Below are positions 34,900 to 43,185 of a DNA stretch of 64,000 nucleotides, in pieces. A model generated the notes under the pieces. The model saw only the letters and a program-made list of their open reading frames with translations. It was not told the DNA's origin and did not search any database. The DNA comes from Arcicella gelida. GTDB lineage: Bacteria; Bacteroidota; Bacteroidia; Cytophagales; Spirosomataceae. Location: assembly GCF_034931025.1 (NCBI RefSeq), contig NZ_JAYGIL010000029.1:1-64000 (forward strand). Reading direction: 5' to 3'. Made by a program: the position numbers and the translations under genes. How positions within the stretch are numbered: the stretch's first letter is position 1; the number at the start of each line of letters is the position of its first letter.

Positions 34900-35730
34900 T
34901 TATCGTAATTCAGCAATTTGAACGAAATCCATATCTGTGAAATCTAAATTTTCGCCAGCCATTGCCCAAATAAAAGAGTAATTAGAAGTACCAGCACCAG
35001 AGTGAATAGACCAAGGAGGCGATAAAATAGCTTGATGATTTGCAACAACTAAATGACGAGTTTCCTGTGGCTGACCCATTAAATGAAATACTCTGTGTTC
35101 AGGGTTCAAATCGAAATACAAGTAAGCTTCCATTCGTCTATCATGAACGTGTGCTGGCATCGTATTCCAAACGCTACCATTTTTCAAAACGGTTAAACCC
35201 ATTACTACTTGGCAACTCTGAATACCACCAAGGTGAATATATTTATAGATTGTTCGTTCATTTGCCGTTTCAACAGAACCTAAAGAAACAGGAGACGCTT
35301 CTTCTTTACTCATTTTACGAGTAGGGAAAATTTGATGAGCTGGAGCCGATAACAAGAAAAACTGTGCAGGGTTATCAGCATCACTACTTTTGAAAATGAC
35401 TGATTTTACTCCTTTACCAATATAAAGAGCATCTAGTTTTGATAATTCGTAGCTTACACCATCTGCTTCAATCGAACCATTTCCACCCACGTTGATGATA
35501 CCGATTTCTCGTCTTTCTAAGAAATAATCCGATTTCAAATTATCATAAGTCTGTAAAGTAAGTTCATCCGTAGTTGGCATTGCTCCGCCTAGTACTACTC
35601 TGTCGTAATGAGTATATACAAAATGTATCTCGTTTGGTTTAAAAACACTTTCAATTAAGAAATTCTCCCTTAATTGTGCTGTGGTAAAGGTCTGAGCCTC
35701 TTTTTCACTAATTGCTTGATAGATTTTCAT
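34900..35730 (-). CDS. kduI: 5-dehydro-4-deoxy-D-glucuronate isomerase KduI
   Basis: 276 residues, full length for KduI. It converts 5-keto-4-deoxyuronate to 2,5-diketo-3-deoxygluconate in pectin and other uronate catabolism, in the cytoplasm. Zinc ligands are visible in MPAHVHDRRMEAYLYF (two His and a Glu) and in a His of SPPWSIHSGAGTSNY. The motif GGAMPTTDEL near 47 is characteristic. It leads the run kduI, GH88/105, ThuA-dehydrogenase. No lyase or kduD is in the window. Confidence 0.92.
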   Translation of the reverse strand: MKIYQAISEKEAQTFTTAQLRENFLIESVFKPNEIHFVYTHYDRVVLGGAMPTTDELTLQTYDNLKSDYFLERREIGIINVGGNGSIEADGVSYELSKLDALYIGKGVKSVIFKSSDADNPAQFFLLSAPAHQIFPTRKMSKEEASPVSLGSVETANERTIYKYIHLGGIQSCQVVMGLTVLKNGSVWNTMPAHVHDRRMEAYLYFDLNPEHRVFHLMGQPQETRHLVVANHQAILSPPWSIHSGAGTSNYSFIWAMAGENLDFTDMDFVQIAELR

Positions 35731-35841
35731 GAAAAAAAATAGAATTGATGTAATGTTGAATATTATGTAATCACAAAGAGTCGAACTTTTTAGATTTATA
35801 CTGTTTTATTAACATTATATTTTTAAATATTGTGAAAAATC

Positions 35842-35885
35842 AAAACCCCAAGGATAAGTGGTTGATTTCCTTATCCTTGGGGTTT
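35842..35885. terminator. Perfect 17-base-pair bidirectional terminator
   Basis: Arms AAAACCCCAAGGATAAG and CTTATCCTTGGGGTTTT are perfectly complementary around a ten-base loop with A/T flanks. It sits downstream of the leftward Asn/Arg/Asp-rich gene, 25 bases past its stop. Confidence 0.85.
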
Positions 35886-35909
35886 TATCTGAAATGTTAT
35901 TTATCTTGA

Positions 35910-36491
35910 TTACCAATCTCTTCCACGATGATGTCCACGTCCAAAAATCGGAACAGTCACAACAATTACTGGGCGAGAAGGTCTTCTTACTTCTCTGTAA
36001 ACCACTCGTTCTTGATAGCGATTACGAATATCATAAGGATTGCGAGGGTCTAAAGGATAATATCTATTTGCCCAAGCTCTTCTACTGTCACAAAAATCAA
36101 AAGGATCAACATTGCTACGGAAATCAACTTCGTTCCAACGGCTATGGCGATATGGGTCATAAACAGGACGTGGGTCAAATGGATTACGAGGGTCATAGTT
36201 AGGGCTACGAGTATCGAATGGATTACGTCTGTCAAAATTATAATTTCCGTAACGATTGTTATCACATCTTGCATAAACATCGTAATTATTGTTGTTACGA
36301 TTATCGTATCTATCATCGTCTCTATTATTTCTGTTATCACGGTCTCGGTCAGGATAATTTTGTTGTTGATTATAATCCCTATCACGGTTTTGGAAATCTC
36401 TATCTCTGTTAGAATAGTTACGATCTTGAGTCATTGCTGTATTTGCCAATCCAACTGTGAAAATTATCAAGCTAAATAATTTGATAGTCAT
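35910..36491 (-). CDS. Secreted Asn/Asp/Arg/Tyr-rich protein
   Basis: 193 residues with a signal peptide (1-21, NTAMTQ). The mature protein is low complexity: 60 residues of Arg/Asp/Asn/Tyr (DRNYSNRDRDF, NNRDDDRYDN), then degenerate repeats of the type RNPFDTRS, PRNPFDPRP and PRNPYDIRN. It ends with a hydrophobic strand (VIVVTVPIFG) and a basic GRGHHRGRDW tail. No family is recognised. The composition suggests an unstructured, possibly matrix- or envelope-associated protein. The strong strand asymmetry leaves open frames on the other strand too; the signal peptide and terminator support this strand. Confidence 0.65.
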   Translation of the reverse strand: MTIKLFSLIIFTVGLANTAMTQDRNYSNRDRDFQNRDRDYNQQQNYPDRDRDNRNNRDDDRYDNRNNNNYDVYARCDNNRYGNYNFDRRNPFDTRSPNYDPRNPFDPRPVYDPYRHSRWNEVDFRSNVDPFDFCDSRRAWANRYYPLDPRNPYDIRNRYQERVVYREVRRPSRPVIVVTVPIFGRGHHRGRDW

Positions 36492-36642
36492 GTTCTTTAC
36501 GGTTTATTGTGTTACACCAGCTTTAGTTTTAGAAATATTTCTTTTACTCTTTTGATGATATATTGATAAAACGCAATTATTCGAATCGCTATTTTAGGGC
36601 AACGTGTTAATGATATGTTAATGTTTTTTCGCTCTTAAATAC

Positions 36643-36684
36643 AAAAAAGCCGTGATACGATATTTGTTTCGCATCACGGCTTGA
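36643..36684. terminator. Bidirectional terminator
   Basis: Arms AAGCCGTGAT and ATCACGGCTT (extended by AAAA/T flanks) with a 16-base loop. It ends the leftward gene at 36750 or isolates the neighbouring one. Confidence 0.7.
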
Positions 36685-36749
36685 AAGATAAATTTAAATT
36701 TAAGATTTAGATATTAAAGAGATTTAAACAGATTTGAGGTTAAACGAAA

Positions 36750-37148
36750 TTAGTTTAATGAAATAAAACGGTCTTGATTAACAGGTTCAGGGTTTTTAGT
36801 ACCAATGTTTACGTTTTTCACAATTTTGCTTTCGCCATCAGTAATTTCAAAGCTATATGCACCATCTTCCAACTCGCTCAAATCAAATTTACCATGATAT
36901 TTCTGGCTGTTTTTACCTACTCTTTCTTTGTGTAACACATCCCCTTTTTCATTTTTCAATGAAATATATAAGTTCTTGCTCGTCGTTTTCTCAATCAATA
37001 CGTTCATTTTCATGGTATTGATAGTTTGGTACATTCCTACAGCAAATGATTTTTTGTTACTTGCTGGCTCGTTTGTGTTAGTAGCACTTGCTACAAATGA
37101 CATTACTGATAATACTGCAATTGCGAAAGATTTAATGAAAGTTCTCAT
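36750..37148 (-). CDS. Small secreted beta-sandwich-like protein, paralogue 1
   Basis: 132 residues with a signal peptide (about 1-22, SFVASATN). The mature part reads as seven or eight short beta-strands with the closing motif LSELEDGAYSFEITDG, typical of small Ig-like or DUF3244-like secreted domains. A paralogue of identical length lies at 59508-59906, sharing the KK.V/L, N-K-E/IH.E and LxDGxYxxEI pattern. A predicted promoter lies about 235 bases upstream, giving an unusually long leader. Function unknown. Confidence 0.7.
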   Translation of the reverse strand: MRTFIKSFAIAVLSVMSFVASATNTNEPASNKKSFAVGMYQTINTMKMNVLIEKTTSKNLYISLKNEKGDVLHKERVGKNSQKYHGKFDLSELEDGAYSFEITDGESKIVKNVNIGTKNPEPVNQDRFISLN

Positions 37149-37744
37149 TTTTTTAAGTTGTTTAGATTTTAAATTAATTTTTATAAAAAATAAAAGTTTA
37201 GAAATTACAATGTTTGGTTTTTACTGATACTCATAAGATTTTTATGCCATAATTTATAAGTGTTTCATTTTCAATTAGTTAAAGGTGTTAATAAGATTTA
37301 GAGGTGTTCGTTTTTATTACAGTTGTTGTTCGGTTTAGTACGTTTTCAATTTTTAGAGCATTTTTTGTTTCCTTGTTTTTGATGTGTCAAAGTTATGGGT
37401 AAAAACCAGTACCTTGCAATACAAAATACCATAATCGGTCGTTTATCTTTGTGAATGGTAAATGTTCCTGATATTCAACAGATTTTTGGTTTAAGCGGAT
37501 GCTTTAAAATTGATGAGTGTTTTAACTCAGAAAGTAACTGTTTTTCTGAATCTCAGACATAAGATGCAAGCAAGAATTATAATGTTGCATGCAAGAAAAA
37601 AAATTATCATAAATTTTTATATGATTATCAAGCTCCGCAACCACTCTTACTTCTGCATAGACATTCCCAATAAAAGCGTATTAATATTGTAATAGCCTCA
37701 AACAAGAAATTTTAGAAATATTTTAATTCAAAATAATTATTCAA
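37149..37744. other. 596-base AT-rich gap, mostly leader and promoters
   Basis: No gene is seen. On the minus strand the TAACTTTG -7 box at 37388-37395 with TTG 21 bases further upstream forms a good promoter for the 132-aa gene, leaving about 235 bases of leader. On the plus strand TATCTTTG at 37444-37451 is a possible promoter for the two-gene unit starting at 37745. Weak hairpins near 37520-37560 are not convincing. Confidence 0.5.
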
Positions 37745-38419
37745 ATGGCAGCAGAAGAAAAAAGTATCGGAAGAAAATTATTGAGTTTCTTTATTACTGA
37801 AGAAACTGCTCATACAGCGAATACAAGTAATAGTGTTCCAGCTCCTCAAATAGCAAAAGAAGAGGCTGTTGTAATACCAAAATCTGTTGAAAATGGCGTA
37901 ATGGATAAAAAATTTATCGACCATTTTGTGCAATTGCTTGAAAACTCCAATTTAAAAGGACCAGACTATTTTGAATACATGCAAGCTTTGAAAGGCTTGT
38001 CGGGCTTGGGTCTTTCGGAAGAAAAACAATTTCAGGCAGCTTGGGCAAGTTTTAAAGCAATGGGCGGAGTAACAGATGTTGGCATACTAACAAATACTGC
38101 AAATCAATATATTGGAATATTAGATGCCGACCGACAAGCATTTTTGAAAGATGTAGAAGCGGCAATTAGCCAAAAAGTTGGCGGATTGAAAAGTGAACTG
38201 AAAAAGACCGAAGACGAAAATGAAAATATCGCCAAGCTAATCGTAGAATTACAGCGAAAGATGGAAGAAAATCAATCGAAAGTAAAAAAGTTGACTGGAG
38301 ATATTGAAGAACAAAGTGGGAAAATTACTATCAATAAGAGTAATTATGAAATGACACATCGTTCTTTCGTTGAACAAATAAAAGGCGATATCGCAAAGAT
38401 TGTTGCCTACTTGAAATAA
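37745..38419 (+). CDS. Uncharacterised cytoplasmic coiled-coil protein
   Basis: 224 residues with no signal peptide or membrane span. The N-terminal 60 residues are Ala/Pro/Glu-rich, then a helical domain (residues 53-145, MDKKFIDHFVQLLENSNLKG and YFEYMQALKGLSGL) leads into a long coiled coil (about 145-205, KSELKKTEDENENIAKL) and a short end helix. No family name is recognised. It is 43 bases upstream of a membrane protein that also ends in long helices, and the pair looks like one functional unit. Confidence 0.6.
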   Translation: MAAEEKSIGRKLLSFFITEETAHTANTSNSVPAPQIAKEEAVVIPKSVENGVMDKKFIDHFVQLLENSNLKGPDYFEYMQALKGLSGLGLSEEKQFQAAWASFKAMGGVTDVGILTNTANQYIGILDADRQAFLKDVEAAISQKVGGLKSELKKTEDENENIAKLIVELQRKMEENQSKVKKLTGDIEEQSGKITINKSNYEMTHRSFVEQIKGDIAKIVAYLK

Positions 38420-38462
38420 CATTTTTCTAAATCAAACATTTAAAATTTAAACAACCAAAACA

Positions 38463-39464
38463 ATGACAGATTTATCACAAATCGGAGGGAATCAACCGAC
38501 AAAATCATTTTGGAGTAAGCCCGAAGGTATTACTTCATTATTCTTCTTGGCTGCAATTGGCGCTTTCGGCTTGTATTACTTTAATATTATCGTTGAGTTT
38601 TTGATAAAAGTTACCGCTAACACGCTTTATCTAGGTTTTCTATTGGCTATTTTAGGTTTTTTCATTTTCCTGATTACCAGTAAAGACGTTCGTACAGCTG
38701 TATTCTTTTTGTTTAAAATGCTGATGAGAAATATTACAGGAATTGTTGTTCAACTCGACCCAATTGCCATTATGAAAATTTACATTTCTGATTTACGTGA
38801 AAAGCGTGAACAAATGTCGAAACAAATAGATATTCTGGCTGGTCAATTGGTGAAATTGAACAAGAAAATTGGCGAAAATAACGAAAACATCAAAGCTAAA
38901 TTCGGCGAAGCTAACAAAGCCAACAGCATGACCGATAAACCCGGCATGAAAGAAGCTGCTTCATTAGCAAGTATCGAAGCTGCAGGTTTGCAAGAAATGA
39001 ACGAGAAACTTTTACCATTACAACGCAACATGAAAACCATTTTAGGTTTCATGGAAAAAGTACAGTCTTCGGCAGATTATATTATTAAGGAAACTGAAAT
39101 CAAAGTAAAATTAAAAGAAGCTGAATACGAAATTGTAAAGAGTAGCTCGAATGCCTTGAAAACAGCGATAAGTATTTTCAAAGGTAATCCAGATAAGAAA
39201 TTCTACTTCGATGAATCAATGGAGTATATTCAAGATGATATGAGTAAAAAATTGGGGGAAATGAAACGTGCGATGGATTACTCAATGGATTTTATCAATT
39301 CGGTAGATATTCAAAATGGTATATTGACCGACAAGGGGCAATCAATGTTGGATGCTTACAACAAAGGCGAATTCAGTTTGATTACTTTAGATGGTCCTTC
39401 AGATTCAGGTAAAAAAGAAATAAATCCTTCAAAAGATTCTTCTTATAAAGGTTTATTAGATTAA
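38463..39464 (+). CDS. Two-span membrane protein with PspA-like helical domain
   Basis: 333 residues. Two adjacent membrane helices (about 24-45 and 53-77) are followed by about 230 residues of predicted long helices. The sequence after the spans (MKIYISDLREKREQMSKQ, then ILAGQLVKLNKKIGENNEN) resembles the amphipathic-helix/coiled-coil pattern of PspA/IM30 proteins, but the similarity is by eye only. A helical hairpin anchored to the membrane would fit a stress-response or membrane-shaping role together with the upstream coiled-coil protein. A strong terminator follows. Function is inferred. Confidence 0.55.
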   Translation: MTDLSQIGGNQPTKSFWSKPEGITSLFFLAAIGAFGLYYFNIIVEFLIKVTANTLYLGFLLAILGFFIFLITSKDVRTAVFFLFKMLMRNITGIVVQLDPIAIMKIYISDLREKREQMSKQIDILAGQLVKLNKKIGENNENIKAKFGEANKANSMTDKPGMKEAASLASIEAAGLQEMNEKLLPLQRNMKTILGFMEKVQSSADYIIKETEIKVKLKEAEYEIVKSSSNALKTAISIFKGNPDKKFYFDESMEYIQDDMSKKLGEMKRAMDYSMDFINSVDIQNGILTDKGQSMLDAYNKGEFSLITLDGPSDSGKKEINPSKDSSYKGLLD

Positions 39465-39477
39465 AAATTCCTTCTCT

Positions 39478-39516
39478 AAATTGTAACTCAAAGTAAATCT
39501 TTGGGTTACAATTTTT
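39478..39516 (+). terminator. Terminator of the coiled-coil/membrane pair
   Basis: Sixteen-base arms AAATTGTAACTCAAAG and CTTTGGGTTACAATTT (one G-T pair) with a five-base loop, followed by a T run. Confidence 0.85.
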
Positions 39517-39545
39517 CATCTCATAAGCAATAAACTTTATTTTCG

Positions 39546-39553
39546 TACCTTTG
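39546..39553 (+). promoter_or_regulatory. -7 box of the DEAD-box helicase gene
   Basis: TACCTTTG, a perfect TAnnTTTG, about 60 bases upstream of the helicase ATG. The preceding CG and the following AT-rich start region fit Bacteroidota promoters. Confidence 0.55.
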
Positions 39554-39612
39554 TAAATGTTTTCAGGAAAAGCGATTTACCGCAATCCGATGACAGATAA
39601 CATTTATAAATT

Positions 39613-40983
39613 ATGACTTTCGAAGATTTTCAACTCAATCGCCAATTATATAATGCCATCGATGAAGCTGGCTATCAAGCACCTACGCCAATTCAAGAGC
39701 AAGCCATTCCATTAGTAATGGGCGGGCATGATGTACTGGGAATTGCCCAAACAGGTACAGGAAAAACCGCTGCCTATTTACTGCCAATTTTGATGAAAGT
39801 AAAATACGCACAAGGTAAAATGATGCGTGTACTTATCCTTGCTCCTACTCGTGAATTGGTCATGCAAATTGATGAAACCGTAAAACAATTAGCAAAATAT
39901 ACAGACATTCGTCACATCGCTTTATTTGGTGGTTTAGGCCCTAAAACACAGATTGAGGCTTTACAAGCGGGTGTTGATATTATTATTGCTACGCCGGGTA
40001 GATTTTTAGATTTATATTCTAAAGGAGAAATTGGCGTAAAAGAATTAAAAACTTTAGTACTCGACGAAGCTGATAAAATGATGGATATGGGTTTTATGCC
40101 TCAAATCCGTAATATTTTAGAAGTAATTCCTTCAAAGAAAAGACAAAATTTGTTGTTTTCGGCAACTTTTCCGCCAAGAGTAGAAAACCTTTCGCACGAA
40201 TTTCTGGAATTTCCGCATAAAGTAGAAGTAAGTCCGCAAGCCACAACGGCGGATATGGTGAAACAACGTTTGTTTGAAGTACCCAATTTCATGACCAAAA
40301 TTAACCTTTTGGGAATGTTGATGCGTGACCATGAAACTTTTAACAGAACCATTATTTTTTGTAGAAGTAAAGAAATTGCCGACAATATTTTTAAATACTT
40401 AGCCAGAAAAGTCGTTGGAGAGAACAAGATTCGAGTGATTCACGCTAACAAGGGGCAAAATACCAGAATCAATTCGATGGAAGATTTCAAAGAAGGAAAT
40501 ATCCAAGTATTGGTAGCGACAGATGTGGCTGCCAGAGGAATTGATATTCAAATGGTTAGTCACGTAATTAATTTTGATGTGCCTTTGATTTACGAAGATT
40601 ATGTTCACAGAATCGGGCGTACTGGTCGTGCCAATAATAAAGGCGAAGCTATTACTTTTATGACGGAAGCGGAGGAATATCACATTGGTAAAATTGAAAA
40701 AATCATCAAAATGCCTATTCCACGTGAGCCACTTCCAGAAGAACTAGAAGTATTACAAACACCATTTGTTGAAAAACAAATTATGTTGCGTGAAATTGAT
40801 GAGCAGAAAAAGCGTGAAGATCCAGATTTTAAAGGTGCTTTCCACGAGAAAAAAGACCGAAAAATAAAAGCTAAAGAAAAAGAAGTAAAAAACAAAAAAC
40901 TACACATCACTGCTGGTAAAGATGCCCGCAAAAAAACATTTGGAAAAGCTAAACGTGAAGACCCACGTAGAGGAAGAAGATAA
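39613..40983 (+). CDS. DEAD-box ATP-dependent RNA helicase, RhlE-like
   Basis: 456 residues with all core motifs: the Q motif (PTPIQEQAIP near 25), I (AQTGTGKTAAYLLP near 45), Ia (APTRELVMQI), II (VLDEADKMMD near 150), III (LLFSATFPP), IV and V (VATDVAARGIDI), and VI (YVHRIGRTGRANNKG). A basic tail of about 60 residues (KKDRKIKAKEKEV, then KKTFGKAKREDPRRGRR) probably binds RNA. It is expected to remodel rRNA or cold-shock mRNAs in the cytoplasm. The subfamily (RhlE versus CsdA) is uncertain. Confidence 0.9.
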   Translation: MTFEDFQLNRQLYNAIDEAGYQAPTPIQEQAIPLVMGGHDVLGIAQTGTGKTAAYLLPILMKVKYAQGKMMRVLILAPTRELVMQIDETVKQLAKYTDIRHIALFGGLGPKTQIEALQAGVDIIIATPGRFLDLYSKGEIGVKELKTLVLDEADKMMDMGFMPQIRNILEVIPSKKRQNLLFSATFPPRVENLSHEFLEFPHKVEVSPQATTADMVKQRLFEVPNFMTKINLLGMLMRDHETFNRTIIFCRSKEIADNIFKYLARKVVGENKIRVIHANKGQNTRINSMEDFKEGNIQVLVATDVAARGIDIQMVSHVINFDVPLIYEDYVHRIGRTGRANNKGEAITFMTEAEEYHIGKIEKIIKMPIPREPLPEELEVLQTPFVEKQIMLREIDEQKKREDPDFKGAFHEKKDRKIKAKEKEVKNKKLHITAGKDARKKTFGKAKREDPRRGRR

Positions 40984-41091
40984 TAAACGTGTAGGTTTTG
41001 GAATACAGGGTGTCGAGTCTAATCCTACATTTTTTAAAGCAATGTTGAGCAATGTCATTTTAAACTCTTAACTATTATATAATTGTATTTT

Positions 41092-41766
41092 ATGAACAAT
41101 CAGCCACAAAGTTTAATTGCTCATATTGAATTTGAAGAAAAAGTAAAAAAAATAGGTACAGTTTTCGAAAATGACAAAACGCTATTTTTTACGGTTAGCT
41201 ATTTAATTCTAACTGCTATAGGTATGGTTTTTAGTGTAGCATATTTTCTGGCTTTTGGGATAAATGTTTTAGATTATTCTCAAATTAGTGACTTTATCCT
41301 AATTGCTTTTAAAGACCCTTTTTACCTGATATTTAGCTGTTTGACAATCCTTTTTACGATAGGAATATATTATTTTAATAAATGGGCGATGTTTAAATTT
41401 CCCAAGTTATTTACTTGGCAGGAAACAAAACTTGGGTTCAAACAATCAGCTAATTATTATTTCTTTGGGTATTTATTGGTGTTGTTATTATACATTCCAG
41501 AGGCAGCTTATTTGTACAGTATGTATAAAAGCAAAGAAGTAAAAACAGGTAAAGGACAAATTGTACAAGTATATTATAATTCAAGTTCACAGATAGGGAA
41601 ACTACCTTTCCCAATGCTGGTTGGTACCACAAGTAATTTTATTTTCTTATATCATCCCGAAACAAAAACTACTGAAATCGTTCCCTTTAATAATATAAGC
41701 AAAATAGTCATTGTAGATTCAAGTCATGTTAGCAAAGCTCAAACAAGCACTCCTAAACCTCGCTAA
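41092..41766 (+). CDS. Uncharacterised membrane protein
   Basis: 224 residues from the ATG at 41092; a TTG nine bases earlier is less likely. Three hydrophobic segments (about 30-54, 72-92 and 120-140), each 20-24 residues long, and a C-terminal soluble domain of strands (GQIVQVYYNSSSQIG, FIFLYHPETKTTEIVPF). The residues before the second segment (FGINVLDYSQISDF) are a pattern I have seen in other inner-membrane proteins of unknown role. Its last 41 bases overlap the following AlkD-like gene in another frame, so the two are probably coupled. Confidence 0.55.
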   Translation: MNNQPQSLIAHIEFEEKVKKIGTVFENDKTLFFTVSYLILTAIGMVFSVAYFLAFGINVLDYSQISDFILIAFKDPFYLIFSCLTILFTIGIYYFNKWAMFKFPKLFTWQETKLGFKQSANYYFFGYLLVLLLYIPEAAYLYSMYKSKEVKTGKGQIVQVYYNSSSQIGKLPFPMLVGTTSNFIFLYHPETKTTEIVPFNNISKIVIVDSSHVSKAQTSTPKPR

Positions 41767-42424
41767 ACCTGAAAGAGCCATACAAACGGCTTGTTTTTTC
41801 AAAACTGGCGAAGGGCAATACGGCGAAGGCGATATTTTTATTGGCATTACCAACCCCGAAGTAAGAACTTTGGTAAAAGAGTTTTGGAAAGTAATTACAC
41901 TTGCTGATATTCAGATTTTATTAGCCGATAAAATCCATGAATTTAGATTTACAGGCTTGATGATTTTGGTAGAACAATTTCAGAAAGCAAATGAAGAGAA
42001 AAGAACTGAAATCGTTGAATTTTACCTGAAAAACCTTCCGCAAATCAATAATTGGGATTTGGTTGATTGTTCATGCTATAAAATTTTGGGAGAATTTTTA
42101 TTGGATAAAGACCGACAAGTACTTTATCAATTAGCAGAAAGTAAGCATTTGTGGTCTGAGAGAATTGCTGTAGTTTCTACGATGGCTTTTATCAGAAAAA
42201 GTCAGTTTTTAGATTGTTTCCGATTATCAGAGTTTTTTCTCACACATCCACACGACTTGATGCACAAGGCCTGTGGATGGATGTTGCGTGAGATTGGAAA
42301 AAGAGATGAATTGGCTTTGGAGGAATTTTTAGAAGAAAACCTCACAAAAATGCCAAGAACGATGCTTCGTTATGCGATTGAAAAAATGGAAGACAAAAAA
42401 CGTTTATCCTACTTAAAACGCTAA
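41726..42424 (+). CDS. AlkD-like DNA alkylation repair protein
   Basis: 232 residues of HEAT-like helical repeats characteristic of AlkD DNA glycosylases, which excise positively charged alkylated bases. Visible landmarks are FFKTGEGQYGEGDIFIGI near 25 (substrate-side loop), LLADKIHEFRFTGLMILV, NNWDLVDCSCYKIL near 108 and SERIAVVSTMAFIR near 145, including the active-site Trp/Asp region. Its ATG lies 41 bases inside the end of the preceding gene. It is convergent with the NarL-type regulator, whose stop codon is adjacent. Confidence 0.82.
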   Translation: MLAKLKQALLNLAKPERAIQTACFFKTGEGQYGEGDIFIGITNPEVRTLVKEFWKVITLADIQILLADKIHEFRFTGLMILVEQFQKANEEKRTEIVEFYLKNLPQINNWDLVDCSCYKILGEFLLDKDRQVLYQLAESKHLWSERIAVVSTMAFIRKSQFLDCFRLSEFFLTHPHDLMHKACGWMLREIGKRDELALEEFLEENLTKMPRTMLRYAIEKMEDKKRLSYLKR

Positions 42425-43069
42425 TTATCCGATTGCCATTTTTACTAAATCTGCTGTATTTTTTGCTTTAGTTTTCTTCATCATGTTCGCACGGTGGTTA
42501 TCAACAGTGCGAATACTTAGGAACAATTTATCAGCAATTTCTCGGCTATTGTAGCCTTGTACGATATGTTCTAGGATTTGTTTTTCTTTCGGAGTGATTT
42601 TTTGGAAAATCGGTCTGCTCGTATCAGGTTGATTTCCAGTCGTTTTTGAAAGAAGTTCGTCGATAATAACTTCTGAAATTTCTGGTGGAAAATACTTTCT
42701 TCCTTCCGAAACTACATTAATCGCCCGCATGAGTTCTTCTTTACCAGTATCTTTTAACAAGTAGCCACTAGCACCATTTTCAACAGAATTGATGATATAT
42801 TCACGGTTATTGTGCATTGAAAAAATAAGAATGCGTACATCAGGATATTCTTCTGAAATAATTTTGGCAGCTTCTATACCTGTCATTTTAGGCATAGTCA
42901 AATCCAAAATAACAACATTGGGTGACAAAGCTTTTATTTTCTCGATGGCATCTAAGCCATCAGAAGCTTCTCCGATTACTTTCACGCTTTCTTCGTCTTC
43001 CAAGAGCATCTTCATGCCTTTTCTGACAACGTCGTGATCATCTGCTAATAATACTGTAATTGGGTTCAT
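42425..43069 (-). CDS. NarL/FixJ-type response regulator
   Basis: 214 residues. A receiver domain (1-120) has the acidic pair DD near 10-11, the phosphoacceptor Asp in VVILDLTMPKM near 56 and Lys in LLKDTGKEEL near 105. A LuxR-type HTH follows (about 145-214, TPKEKQILEHIVQGYNSREIA and RTVDNHRANMM). It is the DNA-binding partner of the kinase gene upstream. Being next to nirBD and the nitrate transporter genes, it probably controls nitrate assimilation; this is inferred from context and from the NarX-like sensor. Confidence 0.88.
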   Translation of the reverse strand: MNPITVLLADDHDVVRKGMKMLLEDEESVKVIGEASDGLDAIEKIKALSPNVVILDLTMPKMTGIEAAKIISEEYPDVRILIFSMHNNREYIINSVENGASGYLLKDTGKEELMRAINVVSEGRKYFPPEISEVIIDELLSKTTGNQPDTSRPIFQKITPKEKQILEHIVQGYNSREIADKLFLSIRTVDNHRANMMKKTKAKNTADLVKMAIG

Positions 43070-43106
43070 AATTTTTGTTGATTATATACAGAGAGTAATT
43101 ATAAAA

Positions 43107-43113
43107 TACTTAT
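43107..43113 (+). promoter_or_regulatory. NarL-type heptamer upstream of the response regulator
   Basis: TACTTAT fits the enterobacterial NarL consensus TACYYMT. It lies 38 bases upstream of the response-regulator ATG. In an AT-rich genome such a short match can occur by chance. Confidence 0.25.
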
Positions 43114-43126
43114 GTACCAGAAACCG

Positions 43127-43185
43127 CTAGTGCTTTTAATGTTGAATTTATTAATTTTTTTCAAGATATTCAACTTAAGCACTAG
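43127..43185. repeat. Hairpin between kinase and regulator genes
   Basis: Arms CTAGTGCTT (43127-43135) with GTTGAAT and ATTCAAC with AAGCACTAG (43177-43185) form an interrupted stem that includes the stop codon of the kinase gene. It may attenuate read-through into the regulator gene. Confidence 0.5.

Noticed and set aside
36144..36479. Plus-strand 111-residue hydrophobic frame (Ile/Val-rich)
   Set aside because: It is antisense to the Asn/Asp/Arg-rich secreted protein; the composition is the mirror of that gene's codons and no start context supports it.
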